A DNA stretch of 64,000 bases from Candidatus Pelagibacter sp. RS40 (GCF_002101295.1 NZ_CP020778.1:496001-560000); one strand, 5' to 3'. Counted from the first letter of the stretch, positions 41,693 to 51,133 are shown. The notes: generated by a model not told the origin, from the letters alone. Numbers and translations are program-made.

Positions 41693-43054
41693 TTAGTCAG
41701 CAAAAAGTACATCAGGAAGCCATAAGGCTATACCTGGAAAAATGTACATCAATACCATTGCAAAAATCACTATTCCTAAAAATGGCATGATCCCTTTAAA
41801 TATTTCCAACAATTCTACATTTTTTGTTTGTACGCCTTTAAGATAATATGCAGACATTGCCATGGGTGGTGTTAAGAAAGATGTTTGCAAGTTTAATGCA
41901 ATCAACATAGCAAAGAAATACGGATTAACACCAAAAAATTCTACCAGTGGAAGGAATATAGGTACAAAAATAATTAGAATTTCTGTCCATTCTAAAGGCC
42001 AACCTAGAATAAAAATAATTATTTGAGTTATCACTAAAAACTGCCAAGGAGCTAAATTCATAGATTTAAAAAAGTGTTCAAAAACTTCGTGACCACCCAA
42101 ATAAGAAAACACTGCTGCAAAAGTCCATGATCCTACAAACAACCACATTATCATTGCGGTTGTTTTTGCTGTAAGGAAAACAGACTCTTTGAAACTTTTC
42201 CATTTTAAAGACTTATAAATTAAAGATAGGACTAAAGATCCAAGAGCTCCCACCGCTGCAGCCTCTGCTGGTGTTGCAAGACCTGCAAGAATAGTACCTA
42301 AAACTAATATTATTAAAGAAAATAATGGTACAAATGAAACTAAAACCTCTTTTAATATCACTGCTCTTGGTGGTATTTCCTCCTTTGGAGGCTTAGGTGC
42401 AATGGATGGATTAAAGTACGCCCTAGTTATTGCATAAATTATATAAAGCCCTGCCAACATTAATCCAGGAAATATTGCTGCTGCAAATAATCTAAGAGGA
42501 GATAATTGAGCAATTACTGCATAAACTATAAGCATAATACTTGGAGGAATTAAAATACCTAAACAACCACCCGAACATATAACTCCTGATGCAAATTTTT
42601 TGTCATATCCTGCTCTTATCATTGCAGGCCATGCAAGTAGTCCCATTAATGTAACTACTGCACCGATAATTCCTGTAGCTGTAGAAAATAATGCACAAGT
42701 GACGAGAGCAGCTACAGCCATTGAAGCTGGCAAACCATGTGAAGCAAGTCTAATTGCATTAAATAATCTTGCTACAATTCCTGCTCTTTCAACTAGATAA
42801 CCCATAAATAAAAATAAGGGGACGGCGGTAAGCACTGTATTGTCCATTACAGAATATGTGTTTTGAACAAATAATTGAAATATCCTGTTATCCAAAAAAT
42901 GATCCATTCTTGACGGATCGTAATATGCAAAATATCCAAAACCAATTCCCATTGCCATTAAGGTAAATGCAATTGGAAAACCTAAAAGCACTGCGAATAG
43001 AAATATACCCATCATCAAGATGGCTATTTCAGGATTTGTTAAACTAAATAACAT
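41693..43054 (-). CDS. dctM: TRAP transporter large membrane subunit
   Basis: Sodium-coupled translocation subunit of a tripartite ATP-independent periplasmic transporter. The 453-residue protein has roughly a dozen hydrophobic helices. Family features include GFPIAFTLMAMGIGFG near the N-terminus, AVPLFLFMGYLVERAGI at about residue 78, CSGGCLGILIPPSIMLIVYAV-type sequence (key G, P and P residues near 160-175), and LNLQTSFLTPPMAMSAYYL near residue 385. It overlaps the dctQ 3' end by 11 bp. Confidence 0.95.
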   Translation of the reverse strand: MLFSLTNPEIAILMMGIFLFAVLLGFPIAFTLMAMGIGFGYFAYYDPSRMDHFLDNRIFQLFVQNTYSVMDNTVLTAVPLFLFMGYLVERAGIVARLFNAIRLASHGLPASMAVAALVTCALFSTATGIIGAVVTLMGLLAWPAMIRAGYDKKFASGVICSGGCLGILIPPSIMLIVYAVIAQLSPLRLFAAAIFPGLMLAGLYIIYAITRAYFNPSIAPKPPKEEIPPRAVILKEVLVSFVPLFSLIILVLGTILAGLATPAEAAAVGALGSLVLSLIYKSLKWKSFKESVFLTAKTTAMIMWLFVGSWTFAAVFSYLGGHEVFEHFFKSMNLAPWQFLVITQIIIFILGWPLEWTEILIIFVPIFLPLVEFFGVNPYFFAMLIALNLQTSFLTPPMAMSAYYLKGVQTKNVELLEIFKGIMPFLGIVIFAMVLMYIFPGIALWLPDVLFAD

Positions 43055-43628
43055 CTTTTTGGTCCTCGTCTTGAGTTGTTCTCATTAAAATTTTTTCTGT
43101 CTCCTCAGCAACAACCATTCTTGCAGGCCAATGACCAGTTTGAATGCAAATGATTGATCTGAATACCTCACTTATTCCTTGAATGATTAATAGTAAACCA
43201 GAAAGTGGTATCAAAGATTTTGCCATATAAATTTGAATTTGTGCTGGACTATTCCAACTTGTTTCTTTTATTTTCCAAGCCATAGATGCGTATTCGTACC
43301 CATAAAATGCTAGAGCCAAAACACCTGGAAAGAAAAATATAAAATATAAAATTAGATCAATCCAACCTTGAGTTCTGGGTTTAAATAATCGGTAAATTAC
43401 ATCACCTCTTACATGAGCCTCGGTCGACAAAGTATAAGCACCTGCCATCATAAAAATGGCTCCATACATTTGAAGACTAAAATCAAAATTCCATAATGTG
43501 GGAGCATTAAATGCATATGCCATAACCACCTCATAACAAGTTCCACACATTAAAATTACAATACACCATGAAAATGCCTTACCCATTGATGTACTTAATT
43601 GATCTGCAAACTTGATAAATGATCTCAT
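43044..43628 (-). CDS. dctQ: TRAP transporter small membrane subunit
   Basis: Small membrane subunit of the TRAP transporter, 194 residues with four predicted helices (about 15-40, 47-65, 88-110 and 130-155). FSLQMYGAIFMMAGAYTLSTEAHVRGDV around residues 46-73 matches DctQ, especially the AHVRGDV end of that segment. It is separated from dctP by a strong hairpin terminator at 43649-43680, so it should be made at lower levels than the binding protein. Confidence 0.93.
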   Translation of the reverse strand: MRSFIKFADQLSTSMGKAFSWCIVILMCGTCYEVVMAYAFNAPTLWNFDFSLQMYGAIFMMAGAYTLSTEAHVRGDVIYRLFKPRTQGWIDLILYFIFFFPGVLALAFYGYEYASMAWKIKETSWNSPAQIQIYMAKSLIPLSGLLLIIQGISEVFRSIICIQTGHWPARMVVAEETEKILMRTTQDEDQKDVI

Positions 43629-43648
43629 AAAAACTTCTAAGTAATAAC

Positions 43649-43680
43649 AAAAAGGGGGCTAAAAAGCCCCCCTTTTTTTT
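43649..43680 (-). terminator. Hairpin terminator between dctP and dctQ
   Basis: A 7-bp GC-rich stem (GGGGGCT/AGCCCCC, 43654-43660 with 43665-43671) with a 4-base loop is flanked by T-runs on both strands. In the minus-strand direction it follows the dctP stop and is followed by five Ts, then G. On the plus strand it is followed by eight Ts. It is likely a partial terminator that limits read-through from dctP into dctQ and dctM. Confidence 0.85.
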
Positions 43681-43698
43681 CTAATTTATTAAAAATTA

Positions 43699-44856
43699 TT
43701 AGATTTTTACTTTTGCTATTGGACCAAACTCATTTTCGTAAGCAAGTTTGTAATTAGGCTGATTCATCAGCAAGTACTTCATTACTCTCTTAGCATACGC
43801 TTTCTGTGAGTCTATGATTTTCTTGAAGAATGGATCTTTTCCAGAAAAGTCACCGACTACTTTGTCCCAACCTTTTAACTGCTCAGAAAGAATTGCATCT
43901 GAAGTTTGATATACATTTACTTTATGCTCATTCATTAACTTAGATAAGTCAGCTGAATATCTTACTAAAGCTTTAAAGTAGTTATCAGTGTTTGCAGCAT
44001 AAGCAGCATTTTTCAAAATTGCTTGATGTGCAGGCGAAAGGTTGTTGTATGATTTTTTGTTAATAGGAATTTCAAACATCTCCTGAGATTGGTGGAAACT
44101 ACCTAAGTGATAGTGCTTAGATACATCCTGCATACCAAACTGAGAGTCTGAAGTTGGGTTGTTAAACTCAGCTGCATCAATCAAACCAGTTTTCATTGCT
44201 GGTTGGATTTCTCCACCTGGTAACTGTCTTACGACCATTCCCATTGCAGTAAGAACGTTAGTTGCAAGACCAACTGTTCTGTACTTCATTCCTTTAACGT
44301 CGGATACTTTAGTTACATTCTTTTTAAACCATCCGAATGGTTGAGCTGGCATAGGCATATGAAAGAAACCAACATAGTCAAAACCAACTTTTGCTAAAGT
44401 TTCTTCATATAGAGCTCTTCCTCCACCATATTCCATCCATCCCATAACTTCTTGTGATGACATACCGTATGATGGTCCTGTTCCAAATAATGAAGCTGCA
44501 GGGTTTTTTCCATACCAATATGCAGTCACCCAGTGACCCATATCAAGTACTCCAGAACTTACTGCCTGTCCAATTTCGGAAGTTTTAACAACAGCTCCGA
44601 CTGGTTGTAAGTCAATTTTTAATGTTCCGCCTGACATCTGATCAACCATTTTCGCATAGTCTCCTGCCATTTCGAAAAAGATATTTGCTCCGCTAGGCCA
44701 AGCTGCTTGCATTTTAAGAGTAGTATGACCACCCCCCAATGCAAGATTAGGCATTGCTACTGCTGCTGTTGCTGCTGCACCAGTTGCTGCTGCCGTTTTA
44801 AAGAACTTACGTCTTGAAGGAATTTTACCCTTCAAAGGTTTTTTTTCTTTAACCAT
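43699..44856 (-). CDS. dctP: TRAP transporter substrate-binding protein with Tat signal
   Basis: Periplasmic binding protein of 385 residues. The N-terminus carries a twin-arginine signal (SRRKFFK at 14-20, then an Ala-rich stretch to about residue 40). DctP-family features are LKMQAAWPSGANIFFEMA, PVGAVVKTSEIGQAVSSG, and KGMKYRTVGLATNVLTAMGM with the carboxylate-binding Arg. LPGGEIQPAMKTGLIDAAEF follows. It resembles the TakP/FcbT group, which binds 2-oxoacids or aromatic carboxylates, so an organic acid is the likely substrate. A strong ribosome-binding site and an inverted repeat lie upstream. Confidence 0.94.
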   Translation of the reverse strand: MVKEKKPLKGKIPSRRKFFKTAAATGAAATAAVAMPNLALGGGHTTLKMQAAWPSGANIFFEMAGDYAKMVDQMSGGTLKIDLQPVGAVVKTSEIGQAVSSGVLDMGHWVTAYWYGKNPAASLFGTGPSYGMSSQEVMGWMEYGGGRALYEETLAKVGFDYVGFFHMPMPAQPFGWFKKNVTKVSDVKGMKYRTVGLATNVLTAMGMVVRQLPGGEIQPAMKTGLIDAAEFNNPTSDSQFGMQDVSKHYHLGSFHQSQEMFEIPINKKSYNNLSPAHQAILKNAAYAANTDNYFKALVRYSADLSKLMNEHKVNVYQTSDAILSEQLKGWDKVVGDFSGKDPFFKKIIDSQKAYAKRVMKYLLMNQPNYKLAYENEFGPIAKVKI

Positions 44857-44862
44857 TTATTT

Positions 44863-44867
44863 CTCCT
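44863..44867 (-). promoter_or_regulatory. Strong ribosome-binding site of dctP
   Basis: Minus-strand AGGAG within AAAGAGGAGAAATA lies 6 bases before the dctP ATG. Most genes in this window lack a clear Shine-Dalgarno sequence, so this one stands out and fits high expression of a periplasmic binding protein. Confidence 0.8.
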
Positions 44868-44945
44868 CTTTAAGTTAATTAACTTCAAAGATTTAAACAT
44901 GTAAACTTGTTAGAGTCATTCTAAAATCGATTAGATTTTTAATTA

Positions 44946-44966
44946 AATACAATTTGAGATTGTATT
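44946..44966. promoter_or_regulatory. Inverted repeat upstream of dctP, candidate operator
   Basis: AATACAAT, 5 bases, then ATTGTATT: perfect 8-bp arms centred about 100 bp upstream of the dctP start and 17 bp from the end of the next gene. Length and spacing suit a dimeric regulator such as a GntR-type protein. No such regulator is encoded in the window. It could also act as a weak hairpin at the end of the upstream gene. Confidence 0.45.
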
Positions 44967-44982
44967 ATTAGGTCAAAAAGTC

Positions 44983-45936
44983 CTAATTCACTTTATTCTT
45001 ACAGTCTCCTGTTTTGAAAAATTCATCAATGTTATCAATTGCAAGATTAGCCATTGCAGTTCTTGTTTCTTTTGTAGCGCTTCCTAAATGAGGAAGAATA
45101 AAAGCACTCTTATATTTAAGATAACCTGGATTTAAATTTGGTTCATTTTTGTAGACATCTAAACCAACTGCATAAACTTTTCTTCTTTCAAGTGCATCTA
45201 TCAAAGCTTCATCCTCTACAATATCTCCTCTTGCAACGTTAGTGACAACTGCGCCTTTTGGCAAATACTCGATGGTCTCTTTGTTAATCATATCAATTGT
45301 TTCTTTTGAAGCTGGACAACAAATAGATAAAACATCAGATACTGACAACAAACTTTTTAAATTATCATGATAAACAGCACCCTGTTCTTTCTCCTCAGAT
45401 AATTTTGACCGATTATGATAATGTATTATCATTCCTAAAGACTTTGCAATTTTTGCAATCTTTTGACCAATTCTTCCCATGCCTAGAACTCCGAGTCTTG
45501 CACCCGTTAGTTGCTTTCCAATTAAGTAATCTGCAGACCACTTCCAGTTGCATTCTTTAGCAGATTCTATTCCCTCTGATGCTCTTCTGCATGCTCCAAG
45601 TATTAGCAAGATTCCAATTTCAGCTGTAGCATCTGTTAAAACGTCAGGTGTATTTGTAACCGCTATTCCTCTCGTCTTAGCTGCCTCCAAATCTATATTT
45701 CCAAAACCAACTGCGAAATTTGAAATAATTTTTATAGTTTCCGGTAACTTATTTATTGTTTCAGCATCAAGTTTATCTGTTAAAGAAGATAATATTCCAT
45801 CTTTTCCTTCACTCATTTCAATTAATTTTTTTTGAGAATATAATTCGTCATTTAAGTTTAAATTAGCATCAAAACTTTTTAATGCTTTATCTTCACAAGA
45901 TCTAAGTAGTTTTCTTGTTACTAGAATTTTTTTCAT
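44983..45936 (-). CDS. D-2-hydroxyacid dehydrogenase, glyoxylate/hydroxypyruvate reductase-like
   Basis: NAD(P)-dependent enzyme of 317 residues. The Rossmann motif GVLGMGRIGQKIAKIA lies near residue 150. The catalytic Arg is in NVARGDIVED, the Glu in the following VYKNEPNLN region, and the His in LPHLGSATKETR (about residue 285). FAVGFGNIDLEAAKTRGIAVTN matches the glyoxylate reductase/GhrB branch. It lies 1 bp after glcF, so reduction of glyoxylate or hydroxypyruvate is likely; the exact substrate is inferred. Confidence 0.88.
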   Translation of the reverse strand: MKKILVTRKLLRSCEDKALKSFDANLNLNDELYSQKKLIEMSEGKDGILSSLTDKLDAETINKLPETIKIISNFAVGFGNIDLEAAKTRGIAVTNTPDVLTDATAEIGILLILGACRRASEGIESAKECNWKWSADYLIGKQLTGARLGVLGMGRIGQKIAKIAKSLGMIIHYHNRSKLSEEKEQGAVYHDNLKSLLSVSDVLSICCPASKETIDMINKETIEYLPKGAVVTNVARGDIVEDEALIDALERRKVYAVGLDVYKNEPNLNPGYLKYKSAFILPHLGSATKETRTAMANLAIDNIDEFFKTGDCKNKVN

Positions 45937-45937
45937 A

Positions 45938-47230
45938 TTAAATTTTATTCAAAATTTTTGGTTTAGGACCACCAGTATACCAATCCAGCAGTTCTATAGT
46001 ATGTAGTATTGGTATATTGGTACCATTAGATATTTGGGTTATGCAACCTATATTTCCAGTAGATATAATTTGTGGATTTGTACTCTCTATGTTCTTAACT
46101 TTATCTTTTAAAAGATTTTTCGCAATTTCTGATTGCAGAATGTTATAAGTCCCTGCAGAACCACAACAAAGGTGTCCATTGGGAATTTCCATAATATCAT
46201 TGTCAGTTTTTTGAAGTAAACTGATCGGTTCATTATGAACCTTTTGACCATGTTGCATTGAACATGCAGAATGATAAGCAATTTTATATTTCTTATTTTT
46301 CTTTTGTATATTTAGTTTTAAGTTTTCTGATAAATATTCAGTAACATCTTTGCTTAACTCAGATACTGTTTTTGCTTTAGCTTTTAATTTTTTGTCATTC
46401 CTAAATATAAATCCATAGTCTTTCAAAGTGGTTCCACATCCAGAGGTATTAGATAATATTGCATCAAGATTTCCTTTTTTATGTTCCTCATACCAGGTTT
46501 CAATATTATTTATAAAATCGACGTTTGCATCATCCTCTTTACCTAAATGATGATTTAATGAACCACAGCATCTAATTTTTTTTGGGACAACAACTTCAAC
46601 GCCATGCCTATTTAATAATCTTATTGTAGACTCGTTAATTTGTGGTGATAATTCTTTTTGCACACATCCAGTTAGTAGGGCTACTCTTGCGATTTTTTTT
46701 CCATTTGCTGGATATATTTCTTTTACTTTAATAGTTTTTTCTGGAAAAGAAGTTGGCATCAATTCCATCATGTCTTTTATTTTCTTTGGAAATAAAAATT
46801 TAAATAACTTTCCAATCTTGACCAAATAACTTGTTAATTTAAAATATTGAGTGTTTGGAAGAACTTTCGATAAAAAATTTCTTAAAATTTTATCAAAAAA
46901 AGGTCTGTCATAATTTTTCTCAATATATTTTCTGCCGTGATCAATCACATGCATATAATTAACACCTGCTGGACAAGTCGTCATGCAGCTATAACATGAT
47001 AGACAACGATCTATATGCTTAACAACTTTTTTTGAGGGTTTTCTCTCGTTTTCCAACATATCTTGTATCAGATATATTCTTCCTCTTGGTCCATCTAGTT
47101 CATCGCCTAATATTCCATAAGTGGGACAAGTTGCATTACACATACCACAGTGCACACATTTTTGAAAAATCTTCTCTGTTGACTGATTATCTTTATCTTT
47201 AAGTTGATCTTCTGAAAAATTAGTTTGCAT
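45938..47230 (-). CDS. glcF: Glycolate oxidase iron-sulfur subunit
   Basis: Electron-transfer subunit of membrane-linked glycolate dehydrogenase. The 430-residue protein begins with two [4Fe-4S] motifs, CVHCGMCNATCPTYG (about 25-39) and CLSCYSCMTTCPAG (about 77-90). Two CCG-type cysteine-rich domains follow (RCCGSLNHHLG, SGCGTTLKDYG, HLCCGSAGTYN). Its ATG overlaps the glcE stop by one base. Confidence 0.94.
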   Translation of the reverse strand: MQTNFSEDQLKDKDNQSTEKIFQKCVHCGMCNATCPTYGILGDELDGPRGRIYLIQDMLENERKPSKKVVKHIDRCLSCYSCMTTCPAGVNYMHVIDHGRKYIEKNYDRPFFDKILRNFLSKVLPNTQYFKLTSYLVKIGKLFKFLFPKKIKDMMELMPTSFPEKTIKVKEIYPANGKKIARVALLTGCVQKELSPQINESTIRLLNRHGVEVVVPKKIRCCGSLNHHLGKEDDANVDFINNIETWYEEHKKGNLDAILSNTSGCGTTLKDYGFIFRNDKKLKAKAKTVSELSKDVTEYLSENLKLNIQKKNKKYKIAYHSACSMQHGQKVHNEPISLLQKTDNDIMEIPNGHLCCGSAGTYNILQSEIAKNLLKDKVKNIESTNPQIISTGNIGCITQISNGTNIPILHTIELLDWYTGGPKPKILNKI

Positions 47231-48507
47231 TAAAATTCTCTATACATTCTTCCTGGGTTAAATAATTTTTTTGGATCAAAACTTTCCTTTATTTTTTTTG
47301 ATATCATCAATCTTGTATTATCGATAGTAAACAAAGTGTCTTGAAAATCAAAATTTTCAGATTTTTTTAGAATCGTAAGATATCCACTATTTTCTACGGT
47401 AAAATTTTTTATTTTGTTTATTTTTTCATCGTCTTTGTCGAGGACCTCAATCCAAAATAATGATCCACACCAATCTATGCAATATTTATATTTTTTATTA
47501 AGAAATTTACTAAATGTCTCACATTTAGCAGGAGGTAAAACAGCTCTCAAAATATTATTTTTTGTTCCACTAAATAACTCCAAATTATTGACTTTTTTCC
47601 AGAATGGTATTGATTGGTGAACATCTAATATTGAGCTATTGAAATTTGATAAATCTAATTCTATTTTCAGCTCTTTTAATCTCTCATCAATTGATCTCTT
47701 GTCTCCTTCAATTCTAAAAGCCAAAAAAGATCCTTCATGGTCAAGATCATTAAATTTGAAAATTTTCTTTTTTGTATGATCATAATTTTCATTATCTGGT
47801 TCTTCAGGTATAAATGTTGCAGCTGAAACTTCATTGCTAGAACTTAAAATTTTATCAAATAAATTTGATATTTTTTTAATTTCATCAGAATAAACAATTA
47901 CTGTAATTTGAGATTGTTTTTTTGGTGAAACTTTTAATGTTATTTCAGTTAAAACAACAAGTGTTCCAAACGAACCAGATATTAGTTTTGAGAGATCATA
48001 GCCAGTAACATTTTTAACTACGGTACCGCCTGACTTAATAATATCACCTTTTCCATTTACTCCTTTAAAACCTAAAATATGATCTCTAACACTTCCAACT
48101 TTAAATCTTCTTGATCCAGCAAAATTACAAGCTACATAACCACCAATAGTCCCTTTATTCGATTGACCATTTATCATGTATCCAAAATCAATTGGTTCAA
48201 ATGCCAACTCTTGATTATTTTCATCTAATATTTTTTCAATATCTTGAATGGGAGTTCCTGCCTTAACTTTGATGTAGAGTTCCTCTTTTTTATAATCAAT
48301 AATCCCAGAAAGTTTTGAAAGAGTTAGTTTCCTAGCAGTTTGTAAATTATAACCAAAACCCTTTTTTGTCCCTGTTCCAGCAATCTCTATAGGTAGTTGT
48401 TTCGAATAAATTTCTCTTACTATTTCTGATACTTCTTTTTCAGTACTTGGACTTAATATTTCAGAATCTAGGGAGATCTGGGAATTTTTCTTCTCCTCTG
48501 TGGACAT
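47230..48507 (-). CDS. glcE: Glycolate oxidase FAD-binding subunit
   Basis: FAD-binding partner of GlcD. The frame opens at 48528. The ATG at 48507 is preferred because a purine-rich AGGAAGGAAGAG lies just before it; this gives about 425 residues. PCMH-type FAD signatures are IEIAGTGTKKGFGYN (about residues 45-59), GTIGGYVACNFAGSRRFKVG and VVKNVTGYDLSKLISGSFGTL. The C-terminus LFNPGRMY is typical. Even the later start overlaps the glcD coding end by 47 bp, and both ends match family expectations. Confidence 0.92.
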   Translation of the reverse strand: MSTEEKKNSQISLDSEILSPSTEKEVSEIVREIYSKQLPIEIAGTGTKKGFGYNLQTARKLTLSKLSGIIDYKKEELYIKVKAGTPIQDIEKILDENNQELAFEPIDFGYMINGQSNKGTIGGYVACNFAGSRRFKVGSVRDHILGFKGVNGKGDIIKSGGTVVKNVTGYDLSKLISGSFGTLVVLTEITLKVSPKKQSQITVIVYSDEIKKISNLFDKILSSSNEVSAATFIPEEPDNENYDHTKKKIFKFNDLDHEGSFLAFRIEGDKRSIDERLKELKIELDLSNFNSSILDVHQSIPFWKKVNNLELFSGTKNNILRAVLPPAKCETFSKFLNKKYKYCIDWCGSLFWIEVLDKDDEKINKIKNFTVENSGYLTILKKSENFDFQDTLFTIDNTRLMISKKIKESFDPKKLFNPGRMYREF

Positions 48508-49957
48508 GGACTCTTCCTTCCTCTGCACATTTTCTTAGTATCGGATAAACCTTTCCTGGATTTAAAAGATTTTTTTCATCTAAAGATTTTTTAATATTCA
48601 ATTGTTGTTGTATATCGTCATTGTTAAATGACTCACACATTAATTCTCTTTTTTCAATTCCTACACCATGTTCTCCCGTTAATGCTCCACCATGTTTTAC
48701 ACATGCTTTTAAAATCTCTGCACCAAATTCTTCGGTTTTTCTCAACTGCTCCTTATCACTACCATCAAACATTATAAGGGGATGCAAATTTCCATCTCCA
48801 GCATGAAAAGCGTTTGCCACAGCTAAGTTATATTTTTTTGACAGCTCATTTATTTCTTTTAAAATTAATGACAGCTTCCCTCTTGGGATAGAGCCATCCA
48901 TACAATAATAATCTGGGGCCATTGCTCCACAAGCTGGGAAAGCAGCTTTTCTTCCAGACCAAAAAGCTAATCTTTCTTTTTCATTATTGCTTAATTTCAT
49001 ACTATTAGAGTTATTTTGTTTAGCAATCTCACTTACTTTACTTAAAAGACCGTCAACTTCAGATTTGGTACCATCAAGCTCAACAATCATTAAAACTTCT
49101 GCGTCTTTAGGATAACCAGCTTTTGAAAATTTATCCGTTGCATCAATCAAAGCTTTATCCATCATTTCCATTCCAGCAGGTACAATCCCACTTGATATAA
49201 TATCAGAAACACAATTACCTCCGTCTTCGACCGTGGGGAAGCCAATTAAAGCGGCTCTCACAGATTGAGGTTTTCTTAAAATTTTTACTGTTACTTCTGT
49301 AATTACTCCTAGTAGCCCTTCAGATCCACATAATAGCCCTAACAAGTCATATCCCTCTTGATCTAAAGTCTTACCACCAATTCTGGTGATAGTTCCGTCC
49401 ATCATCACCATTTCAACACCAAGAATATTATTTGTAGTTGTTCCATATTTTAAAGAGTGAACGCCACCTGAGTTTTCAGCTACATTTCCTCCAATTGAAC
49501 ATGCTAACTGACTTGATGGATCTGGAGCATAATAATATCCTTTATGTTGGACAGCATGTGTAATACCAAGATTTGTAACACCAGGTTGTGTCACCACACA
49601 TTTATTTTCAAAATCTATTTCAAGAATTTTGTTAAATTTTCCAAGACCTAACAAAATTGCATCTTGAAGGGGGAGTGCACCACCGGACAAACCTGTTCCT
49701 GCGCCTCTAGGTATTACTTTTATGTTTTCTTGATTACAGAATTTTAATATTTCACTTACCTCTTTTGTATTTTCTGGCAAAACAACTGCTAGTGGGGTCT
49801 GTTTATAAGCGGCTAAACCATCAGTTTCATATGGTTTGATCTCCTCATTCTCACTCAGAATATTTTCATCTTTAGTAAATTTTTTAAGTTGAGAAACGAT
49901 TTGGTTTTTCCTTGAAATTGTATCTTTATCAATTTTTGGCAAAGCTAATTCAGTCAT
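48461..49957 (-). CDS. glcD: Glycolate oxidase catalytic subunit GlcD
   Basis: FAD-linked oxidase that converts glycolate or D-lactate to the 2-oxoacid. The 498-residue protein has the FAD-binding VIPRGAGTGLSGGALPLQ near residue 97, ACSIGGNVAENSGGVHSLKYG, and the C-terminal NAFHAGDGNLHPLIMFD with metal-binding His residues. GEHGVGIEKRELM follows. It ends EGRVHVHRGEEKFPDLPRF, which is a normal GlcD C-terminus and supports the long overlap with glcE. It lies 3 bp from the aminotransferase gene. Confidence 0.95.
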   Translation of the reverse strand: MTELALPKIDKDTISRKNQIVSQLKKFTKDENILSENEEIKPYETDGLAAYKQTPLAVVLPENTKEVSEILKFCNQENIKVIPRGAGTGLSGGALPLQDAILLGLGKFNKILEIDFENKCVVTQPGVTNLGITHAVQHKGYYYAPDPSSQLACSIGGNVAENSGGVHSLKYGTTTNNILGVEMVMMDGTITRIGGKTLDQEGYDLLGLLCGSEGLLGVITEVTVKILRKPQSVRAALIGFPTVEDGGNCVSDIISSGIVPAGMEMMDKALIDATDKFSKAGYPKDAEVLMIVELDGTKSEVDGLLSKVSEIAKQNNSNSMKLSNNEKERLAFWSGRKAAFPACGAMAPDYYCMDGSIPRGKLSLILKEINELSKKYNLAVANAFHAGDGNLHPLIMFDGSDKEQLRKTEEFGAEILKACVKHGGALTGEHGVGIEKRELMCESFNNDDIQQQLNIKKSLDEKNLLNPGKVYPILRKCAEEGRVHVHRGEEKFPDLPRF

Positions 49958-49960
49958 GAA

Positions 49961-51130
49961 TTATCCAAGCATTTTTTTGATATTATCTAAAGCTTGAGAA
50001 ATATTATCTCTTGAGGCTGCAAAACTAAATCTTACATAGTCGTTACAACTTTTTCCAAAGGCTGTGCCTGGAACAATTGCAACACCTGCTTCATGCATTG
50101 CTTTTTTACAAAACTCCGCACCATTCATTCCAGTTCCAATTACTTTTGGAAAAGCGTAAAATGCACCACCTGGTAAACTACATTCAACACCTGGTAGACT
50201 ATTAAGACCTTCATGAATTAATTTTCTTCTTGCGGTAAATTTTTCCATCATCTCATGGATTGAATCATCCGGACCATCTAAAGCAGCTATTCCAGCAAAC
50301 TGTGCTGCCGCGTTAACGCAAGAAACACTATTAATTAATAATTTGTTAACATGTTCAACTAGATGTTCAGGCCAAAAACTCCAACCTAGTCTCCAACCGG
50401 TCATTGAATATGCTTTACTCCAACCTTCTAAAACAATTAATCGCTCTCTTAATTCTGGGTAATTAAAAAAAGTAGGCATTTCTTTATTATCAAAAATTTG
50501 TCTGCTGTAAATTTCATCACTTAAAATTGTTACATGCGGGAACTTTTCTAATCCCTTAGCTAGTTTATCTATTTCTGGTTTTTCAACAAAACTTCCAGTT
50601 GGATTATTTGGATTGATTAAAATTAGCAGTCTAGTTTTATCAGTAATTAAGGATAATATTTTATCTGCATTAAATTTCAGATCTTTATCTTCTGTAAGAT
50701 CATACGGTACAGCTGTTGATCCAGTATAATTTATCATAGACTCATAAATCGGAAATGCTGGTGTTGGATGTATAATCTCTGCTCCAGGTTCACCAAAACA
50801 TTGAATTGCATATGTCATAGTGGGTTTACCACCTGGCATGATTAATATTCTCTCGAAATTAACATCTGCATTGTACCTTTTTTTAATCCATCTAGTTACA
50901 GCTTGTCTGCACTCAGGTATTCCATTGGACATTACATATCCATGGTGTCCATCATCCAACGCTTTTTTTGCAGCATCTACAACATGCTTTGGAGTTTTAA
51001 AATCTGGTTGTCCAAGTCCAAGATGGATCATGGGATGACCTTTCGCTTCTAGTTTTTTAGCCTCAGCTAAGACACTAAAAGCAGTTTCTGTACCTAATCT
51101 ATTTAAGCTCGCAGCTAATTTCATTTCCAT
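49961..51130 (-). CDS. Class I pyridoxal-phosphate aminotransferase
   Basis: A 389-residue fold-type I aminotransferase of the aspartate-aminotransferase I-beta type. Visible are LGLGQPDFKTPKHV, the cofactor-binding NPNNPTGS, SDEIYSRQIFD, and the PLP lysine in LEGWSKAYSMTGWRLGW (about K236). The start could be at MEM or two codons later. It sits between two 2-hydroxyacid oxidase genes, which suggests that it aminates the resulting 2-oxoacid, for example glyoxylate to glycine. The sequence alone does not settle donor or acceptor. Confidence 0.9.
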   Translation of the reverse strand: MEMKLAASLNRLGTETAFSVLAEAKKLEAKGHPMIHLGLGQPDFKTPKHVVDAAKKALDDGHHGYVMSNGIPECRQAVTRWIKKRYNADVNFERILIMPGGKPTMTYAIQCFGEPGAEIIHPTPAFPIYESMINYTGSTAVPYDLTEDKDLKFNADKILSLITDKTRLLILINPNNPTGSFVEKPEIDKLAKGLEKFPHVTILSDEIYSRQIFDNKEMPTFFNYPELRERLIVLEGWSKAYSMTGWRLGWSFWPEHLVEHVNKLLINSVSCVNAAAQFAGIAALDGPDDSIHEMMEKFTARRKLIHEGLNSLPGVECSLPGGAFYAFPKVIGTGMNGAEFCKKAMHEAGVAIVPGTAFGKSCNDYVRFSFAASRDNISQALDNIKKMLG

Positions 51131-51133
51131 AAT

